NCBI RefSeq assembly: GCF_008704795.1
Contig: NZ_CP023690.1
Location: forward strand, 2,738,501 to 2,802,500
From: Streptomyces spectabilis
GTDB taxonomy: Bacteria > Actinomycetota > Actinomycetes > Streptomycetales > Streptomycetaceae
Reading direction: 5' to 3'
Length of the DNA stretch: 64,000 nucleotides
Under the pieces are notes generated by a model. The model searched no databases and had not been told where the DNA came from. It was given only the letters and a program-made list of their open reading frames with translations. Each line of letters begins with the position of its first letter. Position 1 is the stretch's first letter. Made by a program: the position numbers and the translations under genes. Below, piece by piece: positions 1-9,728 of this stretch.

Positions 1-265
1 AGCCGGTGTCCGGGTCGGCGCCGTAGTGGTGCGGCACGCCGGGCACCAGCCAGATCAGGGCGGGCGCGGTGACGGGTGCCCGGCGTCCTTCGGGGGTGGC
101 GAACCAGCCGCTGCCCGCGCTGACGACGAGGGCGACGTGGTGGTCGAGGGTGCGCGGGCCGACGGCGGGCAGCGTGCCGTGCTGGAGGCCGACGCCGAGG
201 CACACCAGGCCGAGGCGGTGGTGGACGGGGCTCGGCGTGAAGTAGCGCATCCAGGTGTGGTACAT
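1..265 (-). CDS. AraC-type regulator, N-terminal part (truncated by window edge)
   Basis: The reverse strand reads from an ATG at 265 to the window edge without a stop. About 88 residues are visible and the rest of the gene lies to the left. The peptide begins MYHTWMRYFTPSP and contains LVPGVPHHYG, which resembles the cupin-like effector-binding domain of AraC/XylS regulators. The DNA-binding half is outside the window. A GGGAGGGCGG Shine-Dalgarno stretch precedes the ATG. It is divergent from the GH35 beta-galactosidase, so it may regulate that gene, as AraC regulators next to glycosidases often do. The family call rests on the N-terminal domain only, and another cupin-containing regulator is possible. 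Confidence 0.6.
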   Translation of the reverse strand, partial: MYHTWMRYFTPSPVHHRLGLVCLGVGLQHGTLPAVGPRTLDHHVALVVSAGSGWFATPEGRRAPVTAPALIWLVPGVPHHYGADPDTG

Positions 266-424
266 CCGCTGCCGCCCTCCCGGTCCGTTCGCCGTCGGCC
301 GCGCCGGGTCACGTCCGGTCGCGGCCCGTCTCGTCCAGTCCAATCGGGCTCGATCTTTGTCCATGGACCGGGCCGCCCGCCAGAGGCAATCGTGGCGGCT
401 GTCAGCGGACCGGGAGGGGACGGC

Positions 425-2170
425 GTGAGCGGCTTCAGGGTGGGCGAGGACGGGTTCGAGCTGGACGGGCGGCCGGTGCGGCTGCTCTCGGGGGCGCTGC
501 ACTACTTCCGGGTGCACGAGGCGCAGTGGGGGCACCGCCTTGCGATGCTGCGGGCGATGGGCCTCAACTGCGTGGAGACGTACGTGCCGTGGAACGTGCA
601 CGAGCCGCGTCCTGGCGCGTTCCACGACGTGGAGGCGGTCGGCCGGTTCCTGGACGCCGCGCACGCCGCGGGGCTGTGGGCGATCGTGCGGCCGGGCCCG
701 TACATCTGTGCCGAGTGGGACAACGGGGGCCTGCCGTCGTGGCTGACGGGGGAGCTGGGGGCGCGCGTCCGGACCCGGGACGCGCGGTATCTGGCGCATG
801 TGGAGCGCTGGTTCGCGCGGCTGCTTCCGCAGGTGGTGGCGCGGCAGCACGACAGGGGCGGGCCCGTGGTCCTGGTGCAGGTCGAGAACGAGTACGGCAG
901 CTACGGCTCGGACCAGGTGTATCTGCGCGCGCTCACGGAGCTGCTGCGCGGGCGGGGGGTCACGGCGGAGCTGTGCACGTCCGACGGGCCCGAGGACCAC
1001 ATGCTGACGGGCGGGAGCGTGCCCGGTGTCCTGGCGACGGTGAATTTCGGCTCGCGGGCGCGGGAGGGCTTCGATGTGCTGCGGCGGCACCGGCCCGGGG
1101 GGCCGCTGATGTGCATGGAGTTCTGGTGCGGCTGGTTCGACCACTGGGGCGCGGAGCACGCCGTGCGTGAGCCCGGGGACGCGGCCGGCGCGCTGCGGGA
1201 GATCCTGGAGTGCGGGGCGTCGGTGAACCTGTACATGGCGCACGGCGGGACGAACTTCGCCGGGTGGGCGGGGGCGAACCGGGACGGCGGGGCGCTGCAC
1301 GACGGGGCCCTGCAGCCGGACGTGACGTCCTACGACTACGACGCGCCCGTCGACGAGCGGGGGCTGCCGACCGCGAAGTTCCGGCTGTTCCGCGAGGTCC
1401 TCGCCGGGTACGCGGACGGGCCGCTGCCCGAGCCGCCGCCCGCTCCCCCGGTGCTGCGCGCGCCCGCCGTCGGGCGGCTCGACGAGTGGGCTCCGCTGGC
1501 CGCGGTGGCCGCGCGTCTGGGCGGGCCCGAGGCCGAGCACGCCGTGCCGCCCACGTTCGAGGAGCTGGGGGTCGACCGGGGGCTCGTCCGCTACTCCTTC
1601 ACGCTGCCCGGGCCGCGCGGGCCGTATCCGCTGACCGTGCCGGGGCTGCGGGACCGGGCCGTCGTGTACGTCGACGGGGTGCGGGCGGGGGTGCTCAGCG
1701 AGGACTCCCCCGCCCTGCCCGTCCCCGTGCCGGGGGGTGCCCGCGTCGAGCTGTGGGTGGAGTCCCTCGGGCGCGTCAACTACGGGCCGCGGCTCGGGGA
1801 GGCGAAGGGGCTCACGGGCGGGGTGCTGCACGAGCGGCAGTACGTGCACGGGGTGCGGGCGGTGGGGGTGCCCCTTGGGGCGTTCGACGCGGCGGGCTCG
1901 GTGCCGTGCGCCGGGGGCGGCGGTCAGGGGCGGGCCGGTCTGTACCGGGGTGTGGTGGAGGTGGCAGGGGCGGGGGACGCGGTCCTTTCGCTGCCGGGGT
2001 GGACGCGGGGCTTCGTGTGGGTGAACGGCTTCTGCGTCGGGCGGTATTGGGAGGTCGGGCCGCAGCGGGGGCTCTTCGTACCGGGCCCGGTGCTGCGCGA
2101 GGGGGCGAACGCGGTGTGGGTGCTTGAGGTGGAGGGGGTGGAGGGGCCCGCGGAGGTGCGGCTGCGGTAG
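425..2170 (+). CDS. GH35 beta-galactosidase
   Basis: 581 residues. The enzyme should hydrolyse terminal beta-galactosides by the retaining mechanism of family GH35. Visible family motifs are GALHYFRV near the N terminus, GPYICAEWDNGGLPSWL, VENEYGSYG with the probable acid/base Glu156, and MEFWCGWFDHWG with the probable nucleophile Glu232, followed by a C-terminal beta-domain region. No signal peptide is seen, so it is probably cytoplasmic. The frame stays open upstream, but the GTG at 425 is chosen because GAGGGGA lies just before it and homology begins at GFRVGEDGF. It converges with a secreted GH101 enzyme that could release the Gal-GalNAc disaccharide this enzyme might split; that link is inference. 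Confidence 0.92.
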   Translation: MSGFRVGEDGFELDGRPVRLLSGALHYFRVHEAQWGHRLAMLRAMGLNCVETYVPWNVHEPRPGAFHDVEAVGRFLDAAHAAGLWAIVRPGPYICAEWDNGGLPSWLTGELGARVRTRDARYLAHVERWFARLLPQVVARQHDRGGPVVLVQVENEYGSYGSDQVYLRALTELLRGRGVTAELCTSDGPEDHMLTGGSVPGVLATVNFGSRAREGFDVLRRHRPGGPLMCMEFWCGWFDHWGAEHAVREPGDAAGALREILECGASVNLYMAHGGTNFAGWAGANRDGGALHDGALQPDVTSYDYDAPVDERGLPTAKFRLFREVLAGYADGPLPEPPPAPPVLRAPAVGRLDEWAPLAAVAARLGGPEAEHAVPPTFEELGVDRGLVRYSFTLPGPRGPYPLTVPGLRDRAVVYVDGVRAGVLSEDSPALPVPVPGGARVELWVESLGRVNYGPRLGEAKGLTGGVLHERQYVHGVRAVGVPLGAFDAAGSVPCAGGGGQGRAGLYRGVVEVAGAGDAVLSLPGWTRGFVWVNGFCVGRYWEVGPQRGLFVPGPVLREGANAVWVLEVEGVEGPAEVRLR

Positions 2171-2177
2171 CCGGGTT

Positions 2178-2240
2178 CAGCCCGTCCGGCGTTTGAGGAC
2201 GAGGCGCGGAGCGCCGACACGGGGGGGCGGAGCCCCCCCG
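2178..2240. repeat. Streptomyces dispersed intergenic repeat, copy 1
   Basis: This starts with CAGCCCGTCCGGCGTTTGAG, continues with GACGAGGCGCGGAGCGCCG, and ends in a GC hairpin (GGGGGGGCGGAGCCCCCCC). The same core recurs near 31761, 52884 (inverted), 52999 and 55641 (inverted). It lies between the convergent stops of the GH35 and GH101 genes, where its hairpins could terminate both transcripts. Confidence 0.8.
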
Positions 2241-2246
2241 GCAGGG

Positions 2247-5200
2247 CTACGCCTCGCGGACCTCGAACGTGTCCAGGACGAATTCCGCCTTCCCGTCGTC
2301 GCCGACCTTGCGCAGGCCCACCCAGGCCTCGCCCTCCTCGGGGGCGGTGAACTCGTAGGAGTGGGTGGCGGGGGCGTGGGCGGCGGGCAGGGGGGCGCGG
2401 GAGAGTTCGCGGGGGCCGGGGGTGTCCGTGGCGGTCACCCAGGCGTACTGGCCCGCGGTCTCGTTCTCGTAGCGGAAGGAGACCCGGTACCGCTTCCCGG
2501 CGACGAACCGCACCGTGTGCGGCACGGTGCGGTAGACGAGGCCCTCGTTCTCGCCCCGGGACTTGAGGGACTGGCCGCCGTCGACGACGTCGTCGACGGC
2601 CTTGCCGTTCCAGCCGCGCTGGGTGAACGGGGCGTGCCGCTGCGCGATGTGGGTGCGCGGGTCGGTGGTGCCCCCGGCGTCGCCCTTGACGAAGGGGCCC
2701 CACCCCTGCGGCACGTGCTCGAAGTCCTCGCGGCACAGGACGCCGCGGGGCAGCCGGGGCGCGGGCGCGGTGGCCACGACGCGGACGTTGTCGAAGCGGA
2801 CGCGGGCCCGCCCGGCCCCGGCGCGCAGCGCGAGCCGGACGGGGCCGCCGCCCTCGGGCACGGTGAAGGGGGTGAACAGGCGCTGGAAGCGGGTGCCGTG
2901 CTTGCGGTCGGCGGCGACGTGGTTCGCGGCGGTGGAGGTGGTGGTGCGGTTGGCGGCGGTGACGCCGTCGGCGGTGCGCACCTCCAGGGTCGCGGTGCGT
3001 TCCTCGCCCGCCCGCTCGCCGACCTCGACCTGTACGGAGGCGACGTACGAGCCGGGTTCGAGGCGGCGCAGGCGCTGGGTGACGGAGGCGGCGGCGCCGG
3101 GGGCGATGACCAGTTCGTGGTCGCCGAGGGCGCTGCGCCGCACGGCGGCGTCCCCGGTGACCTGCCAGGCGTCCAGGGTGCCCGAGTGGAAGCCGGGGTC
3201 GCGCAGCGGGGTGCCCTGGCCCCAGTCGGGGTCGGGCAGGGCGCGGGCGCGGGTGCGGTGGACGACGTAGGGCTGCTCGGCGCGGGCTTCGATGGTGATC
3301 TTCCCGTGGCGTACGGGGAGTTCGCGTTCGTGGACGCGGCCCTGGTCGGTGAGGCGGTACAGGTGGACCGTGCGGGTGCCCGCCCAGCCGCGCGGCAGGG
3401 TCCAGCTGCTGGCGCCGCCGCGGGGGTTGTAGTGGTAGAGCTTGGCGGGGTCGGTGGCGCGGCGGGGTTCCCAGGGCAGCAGGTAGGTGCCGTCGTCGTA
3501 GACGGGGTGGCCGCCGGTGGTGATGCGGCGGGTGCCGTCGGTGTCGGTCACGGAGGTGGCGCCGGGGCCGAAGAAGGTGATCTCGTGCTCGGTCCACGTC
3601 TTGATCGGGTGGGCCTGGAGGTACTTGGCGGGCAGCGCGTGGGTCCAGATGAGGCGGTGGAAGGCGGTCCAGTCGGTCTTGCCGACCCAGCCCTCGTAGT
3701 TGCCCATGCGGGCGATGCCGAGGAGGGTGGGCCACTTGTCGGCGAAGACGTCCTTCTGGTGGTGGCGGATGAAGCGGATCAGCTGGGAGTTGATGCCGCG
3801 CGAGGTGTCGGGGCCGTAGTCGGTCTCGGTGGCCCAGTGGGACCAGACCGCGGCGCGTTCGAAGCCGTGGCCCCATTCGGTGGTGACGGTCCAGCCCTGG
3901 TCGCGCAGGGTGCGCTGGAGCCGGTCGGAGGTCCAGCCGGACTCGCGGAACACGTCGATGTAGAGGGTGTTGAGCGCCTGGTGGGTCTCGCGGCGCAGGT
4001 CGGCGAAGCGCTTGACGATGTCGCCGGAGACGAGGTCGCGGCGCTGGTCGATGCGGTAGCTCTGGTCGAGCCAGTCCCACTGTTCGTTGTTCTTGTCGAC
4101 GAGCTTCTCGGAGAAGGCGTGGGCGACGGGGTAGGACTCGGTGGCGTTGACGTGGACGCCGAAGTCGCTGTTCCACTTGGCGCCTTCGCGGACCAGGGTG
4201 TTGAGGTCGCGCAGGCCGCCGGCGCGGGTGTTGTGGTTGCCCGCGTAGTCGGGGTGGGCGGAGTCGTGGCCCTCGGACTGGTAGCCCTTGAGGAGGGTGT
4301 ACTGGCGCAGGCCGTCGGTGGCCAGGTGGATGCGCTTGACCTCGTCGAGGGTGGCGAGGAACGGGTTGGTGGCCTGCGAGGCGAAGTTGAAGGGGATGTG
4401 CGGGACGACGCGCAGGTGCTGTGTGTCGGCGCCGAGGGGGTTCACCATGATGTCGCGGAAGGCGATCGCGGCGTCCTGCCAGTCGACCTTGCCGTCGCCG
4501 TTGCGGTCGCCGGTGACGACGACGGTGGCGTACGGCAGCGGCTCGGTGGCGTCGACGGGTGAGGTGGCGGCGCGGTGGGTCCACTGGCCGGGGGTCAGGC
4601 GGGCCTCGGTGCGGCCGTCGGCGCGCAGGGTCTGCCGCCACAGCCGTCCGTTGTCCCAGCTGGTCTCGGATGTGGGCTTGTCGTAGACGGTGTTGGTCTC
4701 GACGGCGCCGCCGAGCCGGTCGTGCGCGAGCACGGCGTACGCGCAGCCCGTGGGGGCCTGCGCGGGGGTGTCCGCGGTGAGCCGGACGAGGGTGTCGCCG
4801 CTCTTGGCCTTGTCGAGCTGGACGCGGGCGGCGAGGAGGGTGGCGCCGGGCTGGTCGCTGCGGACGGACAGGAGGGCGAGGCCGGGGATGCGGAGGGTGC
4901 CGATCCGCAGGGTGTCGGTGTCCTGGACGCGGGTGACGCGCCAGTGGACCCGGCGGCCCGCCACGGAGATCTCCACGTCGACGCGGGTGCCGCCGTCGAG
5001 GGTGAGGACGTAGGCGGCGCGGTCGTCGTGGAGGGTGGCGGTGACCTCCGGGGTGTGTTCCTTGTCGTCGATGAGGAGCGTGGTGACGGGGTCCGGCTGC
5101 GCGTGCAGCACGGCGCCGCTCGCGCGGTCGGTGTACGACACGACGCGCGGGAAGGCGGTGGCGACGCGGACGTCGAGGGCGGCCGAGCGCAGCACCGCCT

Positions 5201-5342
5201 CGTCGGCGCGCGGCCCGGTGGCGGGCGCGGCGTGCGCGGTGCCCACGCTGACGGCGGCACCCAGCGAGGCGAGCGCTCCGGTGGCGACGACGGCTCTGCG
5301 ACTCGGCCCGGACGGCTGTGACGACGGCATGAACGCACCCAT
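2247..5342 (-). CDS. Secreted GH101 endo-alpha-N-acetylgalactosaminidase
   Basis: 1031 residues. GH101 enzymes release core-1 O-glycan (Gal-beta-1,3-GalNAc) from Ser/Thr of glycoproteins. The N terminus has a twin-arginine-type signal (PSRRAVVATG, hydrophobic stretch, then AHA-AP), so export by Tat is likely. A mutarotase-like beta domain follows, with a DRNGDGKVDWQD calcium-loop-like motif. The catalytic barrel has LYIDVFRESGW (probable nucleophile Asp463) and TTEWGHGFE (probable acid/base Glu489). Two C-terminal carbohydrate-binding-like regions begin near PDPDWGQGTPLRDPGF and LCREDFEHVPQGWGPF. ATG 5342 is chosen because GGAGG lies 8 nt upstream; ATG 5330 is an in-frame alternative. Catalytic assignments are by motif analogy. 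Confidence 0.9.
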   Translation of the reverse strand: MGAFMPSSQPSGPSRRAVVATGALASLGAAVSVGTAHAAPATGPRADEAVLRSAALDVRVATAFPRVVSYTDRASGAVLHAQPDPVTTLLIDDKEHTPEVTATLHDDRAAYVLTLDGGTRVDVEISVAGRRVHWRVTRVQDTDTLRIGTLRIPGLALLSVRSDQPGATLLAARVQLDKAKSGDTLVRLTADTPAQAPTGCAYAVLAHDRLGGAVETNTVYDKPTSETSWDNGRLWRQTLRADGRTEARLTPGQWTHRAATSPVDATEPLPYATVVVTGDRNGDGKVDWQDAAIAFRDIMVNPLGADTQHLRVVPHIPFNFASQATNPFLATLDEVKRIHLATDGLRQYTLLKGYQSEGHDSAHPDYAGNHNTRAGGLRDLNTLVREGAKWNSDFGVHVNATESYPVAHAFSEKLVDKNNEQWDWLDQSYRIDQRRDLVSGDIVKRFADLRRETHQALNTLYIDVFRESGWTSDRLQRTLRDQGWTVTTEWGHGFERAAVWSHWATETDYGPDTSRGINSQLIRFIRHHQKDVFADKWPTLLGIARMGNYEGWVGKTDWTAFHRLIWTHALPAKYLQAHPIKTWTEHEITFFGPGATSVTDTDGTRRITTGGHPVYDDGTYLLPWEPRRATDPAKLYHYNPRGGASSWTLPRGWAGTRTVHLYRLTDQGRVHERELPVRHGKITIEARAEQPYVVHRTRARALPDPDWGQGTPLRDPGFHSGTLDAWQVTGDAAVRRSALGDHELVIAPGAAASVTQRLRRLEPGSYVASVQVEVGERAGEERTATLEVRTADGVTAANRTTTSTAANHVAADRKHGTRFQRLFTPFTVPEGGGPVRLALRAGAGRARVRFDNVRVVATAPAPRLPRGVLCREDFEHVPQGWGPFVKGDAGGTTDPRTHIAQRHAPFTQRGWNGKAVDDVVDGGQSLKSRGENEGLVYRTVPHTVRFVAGKRYRVSFRYENETAGQYAWVTATDTPGPRELSRAPLPAAHAPATHSYEFTAPEEGEAWVGLRKVGDDGKAEFVLDTFEVREA

Positions 5343-5474
5343 GAACGCACCCTCCGTACGACGAAATCCGTGACGGTCACGATGCGCCGGGAGCGCGGGG
5401 GCGCCCATGGACAAAGAAGCGGAAGGTCTTGGACTAAGCGCAGGGCAGCGCCTTGGGCACAGTGCGGTCGGGCA

Positions 5475-5545
5475 GCAGCGCCCCAAAGGGGCGCGGGGAA
5501 CTGCGCGCCCAGCCCCCGACGGCCCGCAGATAGACAACAGCCCCC
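5475..5545. repeat. Dispersed Streptomyces hairpin repeat
   Basis: It contains the hairpin GCGCCCC-AAA-GGGGCGC (5478-5494) followed by GCGGGGAACTGCGCG and a C-rich tail. This element type is very common between Streptomyces genes (from memory). It lies downstream of the histidine kinase and upstream of the GH101 gene, both on the reverse strand, and could terminate the kinase transcript. Confidence 0.7.
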
Positions 5546-5558
5546 CCCAGCAGGCGGC

Positions 5559-6716
5559 TTACGCCGGGCCGTACGGCAGCACGGCGCGGACCTCCCAGCC
5601 CCCGCGCGGGCGGGGCCCGGCGGTGAGGCGTCCCCCGAGGGCCCGGACCCGTTCCTCCAGGCCGACGAGGCCGAACCCGCCGCGGTCGCCGGGGCCCGGC
5701 GGCCCAGCCGTGCCGTCGTCGGTGACGCGGACCTCCAGGCCGCCGTCGGCGAGGCGTACCGCGACGAGCACGGCGGTGGCGTCGGCGGCGTGTTTGCGTA
5801 CGTTGGTGAGCGCCTCGCGCACGATGTGGTGGGCGGTGGCCGCGAGATCGGCCGGAAGGCGCTCCTGCAGACCGTGTTCCACCTCAACCGTCACGGGCGG
5901 CCCGGCGACGGCACCGGCGTGGGCGAGCGCGCGCAGCTCGGCGAGCCCCGGCAGGGGCGCCGTGCGCGCCTCGCCTTCGCGCAGGACGCGCACCAGGCGG
6001 CGCATCGCGCCGAGTGCCGCGTCGCCCGCGTCCGCGATGCGGGTGAAGGTGTCGGCGGTGGTGGGCGCGTCGACGGCGGTGCCCGCGGTGAAGCCCGCGG
6101 CGCGGGCCTGGACGACGATGCCGGTGACGTGGTGGGCGACCAGGTCGTGCAGCTCCCGGGCGAGGTCGAGGCGCTCGGCGGCGCGCGCGGCCTCCATGTC
6201 GCGCACGCGCTGGGCCTCCGTGCCGCGCAGCAGCAGCGAGAAGGCGCTCACGACGGCGGCGAGCGCGGAGAACAGGAGCGTGAAGCGGCCCGGCGCGGCG
6301 TCGCGCACGGGCGCCGCCGCGCAGGCGAGCGCGAGCAGCGGTCCGAGGACGGCGGCGCGGCGCGCGGGAAGGCGCAGCAGGACGCCGGTGAGCAGGACGA
6401 GCAGGGCGACGGCCTCGCCCAGGCCCCAGACGACGAGCGGGCGTCCGCCGGCGAACACGTACAGGGTGGCGGCCCAGGAGACTCCGGCGGCGGTCCAGGC
6501 GCGGGCGGCGAGCGGGACGCGGGCCCAGGGCACGGCGCACAGGCAGGTGACGATGCCCGAGGCGAGGAGCGCGGCGCGCGGTTCGGTGGGGTTGCGGGTG
6601 AGGGTGAGGCCCTCGACGAGGACCAGGAGCACGAGGGCGGCGGCGAGCAGCAGCCGGGCGGCGTGGCGCAGCGCGGGGTGCCGGTCGAGGGCGGGCGGCC
6701 TCAGGGCGGGGCGCAC
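5559..6716 (-). CDS. Sensor histidine kinase, NarL/DesK class
   Basis: 385 residues. Several hydrophobic segments fill about residues 20-170 (for example LLLAAALVLLVLVEG) and suggest four or five membrane helices. A HisKA_3 dimerisation region follows, with LARELHDLVAHHVTG, where His190 is the probable phosphorylated residue. The C-terminal ATPase domain has a GGFGLVGLEERV G-box. The GTG start lies 7 nt after the stop of the response-regulator gene, so the two form an operon with the regulator first. The signal sensed is unknown and no neighbour gives it away. Confidence 0.9.
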   Translation of the reverse strand: MRPALRPPALDRHPALRHAARLLLAAALVLLVLVEGLTLTRNPTEPRAALLASGIVTCLCAVPWARVPLAARAWTAAGVSWAATLYVFAGGRPLVVWGLGEAVALLVLLTGVLLRLPARRAAVLGPLLALACAAAPVRDAAPGRFTLLFSALAAVVSAFSLLLRGTEAQRVRDMEAARAAERLDLARELHDLVAHHVTGIVVQARAAGFTAGTAVDAPTTADTFTRIADAGDAALGAMRRLVRVLREGEARTAPLPGLAELRALAHAGAVAGPPVTVEVEHGLQERLPADLAATAHHIVREALTNVRKHAADATAVLVAVRLADGGLEVRVTDDGTAGPPGPGDRGGFGLVGLEERVRALGGRLTAGPRPRGGWEVRAVLPYGPA

Positions 6717-6723
6717 GGCGGGC

Positions 6724-7371
6724 TCACGGGGCCTTGGTGGCGAGCCCGCTCTCCCATGCCCAGGCGGCGATCTCCACGCGGTTGCGGGCGGCCAGTTTGG
6801 CCTGGACGTTCGCGAGGTGGGACTTGACCGTGGACAGGGACACGTACAGTTCGGCGGCGATCTCGGCGTTGGTGCGGCCGCGGGCGAGGGCGCGGACGAC
6901 GTCCCGCTCGCGCTGGGTGAGGGGTTCGGCGGGGCCGGGGGCCGTCGTGCGGGGGGCCAGTTCGCGCAGCAGGCGCACGGTGACGGCGGGTGAGACGAGG
7001 GCGTCGCCGACGGCCGCGGCCCGGACCGCCTCGACGAGCATGGCGGGGCTGGCGTTCTTCAGGAGGAACCCGCAGGCGCCGCCGTGCAGCGCGGCGTGGA
7101 CGTATTCGTCGAGGTCGAAGGTGGTGACGATGACGATGCGGGGGCGGCTGCCGCGGGCGGTGAGGCGGCGGGTGGCCTCCAGGCCGTCGAGGCGGGGCAT
7201 GCGGATGTCGAGGAGCAGGACGTCCGGGTCGTGCCGCTCGACGGCGTCGAGCGCGGCCTCGCCGTCGACGACGTCGGCGAGCACCTCGATGTCGGGCTGG
7301 CTCTCCAGGATCATGCGGAAGCCGGTGCGGACCATCTCCTGGTCGTCCGCGATGACCACCGTGATCGCCAT
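6724..7371 (-). CDS. Response regulator, NarL/FixJ family
   Basis: 215 residues. The receiver domain has the acidic pair Asp9-Asp10 and the phosphoacceptor Asp55 in LLLDIRMPRLDG. The C-terminal LuxR-type helix-turn-helix reads LTQRERDVVRALARGRTNAE. It is transcribed ahead of the histidine kinase, with 7 nt between the genes, and is its obvious partner. The ATG at 7371 matches the normal family N terminus. Targets are not predictable from the sequence. Confidence 0.93.
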   Translation of the reverse strand: MAITVVIADDQEMVRTGFRMILESQPDIEVLADVVDGEAALDAVERHDPDVLLLDIRMPRLDGLEATRRLTARGSRPRIVIVTTFDLDEYVHAALHGGACGFLLKNASPAMLVEAVRAAAVGDALVSPAVTVRLLRELAPRTTAPGPAEPLTQRERDVVRALARGRTNAEIAAELYVSLSTVKSHLANVQAKLAARNRVEIAAWAWESGLATKAP

Positions 7372-7473
7372 TGCCGCTGCCTCGCCGTCTCGCCTGTCTC
7401 GTACGCGTGTCTCGTACGCGACGAGTGTCCCATATGTACGCGGCGGGGTCGCACTGCTGTACGGGTACGCGGA

Positions 7474-7502
7474 GAGCCGGGCCCCCGGCAGGGGCCCGGC
7501 TC
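7474..7502 (-). terminator. GC hairpin terminator after the serine protease gene
   Basis: Arms GAGCCGGGCCCC (7474-7485) and GGGGCCCGGCTC (7491-7502) form a perfect 12-bp stem. It lies 40 nt downstream of the protease stop on the reverse strand. No T-run follows, which is usual in this genus. Confidence 0.65.
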
Positions 7503-7541
7503 CGTGGACGGCACCGCTCGCCGCACGCGCGGCGCGGGACG

Positions 7542-8354
<813 letters not shown>

Positions 8355-8609
8355 TCATGGGAGGTGTGGGGGGTTGCGCAGCGCGACGGGCCCACGCCGC
8401 ACGCGCCGGAGCGCTGCGTGGCATGAGCCCGCCAAAGCGTTGTTGGATTATGAGGAGGCCCACACGCGGCCGACAAGGGGCGGTTTTCAGCCAGCCGCCG
8501 ACTTTCGAGCTGGTTACGGCCGCTGACAACACCCGTACAGTGGGGACGAGTTGGGATGATCCATGCGGGATCCGGGCATCGGATCCCGCCGCGGCCCAGG
8601 GGGGACGGC

Positions 8610-9506
8610 GTGGCAGGCGGACAGCCCGTGGAACACGGCTACCCCCATCTGGAGACGGTCCGCTCCGCCGTCACCGCGCTCTACAAACGGCTCTCGTACG
8701 ACACCGTCCACTCCTTCGACACCAGCGTGGCCCCCGCGGACGTGGCCTTCTGCGACCAGGACGACCTGTACCTCGGCGCGCAGCGGGTGGCCCGCGAGAT
8801 GGTGCGGCACCTGCGGCTCCCGGACGCCCGCGTGATCGTGTCGTTCCGCGAGATGGAGCACGCCGCGTACGTCGAACTGACCGCCGGGCCCGAGTACTTC
8901 ATCGAGCTGAACGACCGCTTCCGGCGGCATCGCAGGGACATCGGGGCGGCCCTCGCGCACGAGGTGATGCACGTGTACCTGCACCGCCTCGGCCTGACCT
9001 TCCCCGGCACCCGCGCCAACGAGATCCTCACGGACACCGCGACGACCTACCTCGGCGCGGGGTGGCTCCTCCTGGACGCCTACCGCGAGGACGGCGCGTC
9101 CTCGCAGAAGCTCGGCTACCTCACGCCGGAGGAGTTCGGGTACGTGCTCGCCAAACGGGCCCTCGCGTTCGGCGAGGCGCCCGAGACGTGGTTCACCAGC
9201 GCGCAGGCGTACACCGCCTATACGCGAGGCCTCGCGCAGGCCCGGCGCGACGGGCAGCAGCCGCCGCTGACCGGGGCGGGCTGGGCGGGGCGCCGGCGCT
9301 ACGCCAAGGACCGGCGCTACGCCCTCGACCACGGCTCCGCCCCCCGGTCCGGGGGGTCGTACTCCTTCTCACGCCCCGACGCGTCCGGTCCGCTGCGGGT
9401 CTCCTTCCCCTGCCCCACGTGCCACCAGCGCATCCGCCTTCCGGCGCGGGGACGGGTGCGAGCGCGGTGCGGCCTCTGCCACACGGTCCTGGACTGCGAC
9501 ACCTAA
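8610..9506 (+). CDS. Putative zinc metalloprotein with HExxH motif and C-terminal zinc ribbon
   Basis: 298 residues from the GTG at 8610, which follows CAGGGGGGACGGC. The central motif HEVMHVYLHRLGL (His117, Glu118, His121) is a canonical zinc-protease signature. A downstream acidic/Thr-rich helix (NEILTDTATTYLGAGW) could supply the third ligand, as in gluzincin-like folds. The C terminus has CPTCHQRI and CGLCHTVLDC, a four-cysteine zinc ribbon. There is no signal peptide or membrane helix, so it is cytoplasmic. I do not recognise a named family. Peptidase activity is inferred from the motif only, and a non-peptidase role is possible. It is divergent from the trypsin-like gene. Confidence 0.8.
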   Translation: MAGGQPVEHGYPHLETVRSAVTALYKRLSYDTVHSFDTSVAPADVAFCDQDDLYLGAQRVAREMVRHLRLPDARVIVSFREMEHAAYVELTAGPEYFIELNDRFRRHRRDIGAALAHEVMHVYLHRLGLTFPGTRANEILTDTATTYLGAGWLLLDAYREDGASSQKLGYLTPEEFGYVLAKRALAFGEAPETWFTSAQAYTAYTRGLAQARRDGQQPPLTGAGWAGRRRYAKDRRYALDHGSAPRSGGSYSFSRPDASGPLRVSFPCPTCHQRIRLPARGRVRARCGLCHTVLDCDT

Positions 9507-9728
9507 CCCCACCGACACCGGGGCTCCCCCCACGCCCCTGCCGCCCCTTGCCGGGGGCGCTCGGAGCGCCGGCGCCGGGCCGCTGCCCGGCTCACCCGGT
9601 GACCCGGCCTGCGCCATCACCACGTAACTGACTATCCGTCAAAAATCCTGCCTCTGCGCCTTCCCCCTTCAAGACCCCCTCGCTACCGTCCCGCACGACC
9701 GGACCACGGCGCGGCGGAAGGCGGACCG

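Noticed and set aside
26..424. N-terminal extension of the GH35 frame
   Set aside because: The extra 133 codons lie over the antisense AraC-type gene and lack similarity to GH35 proteins. The GTG at 425 has a good Shine-Dalgarno.
1924..4641. A 905-codon reverse frame and long forward frames over the GH101 gene
   Set aside because: Other-frame shadows with Arg/Pro/His- or Gly/Val-rich composition. The GH101 frame explains the region.
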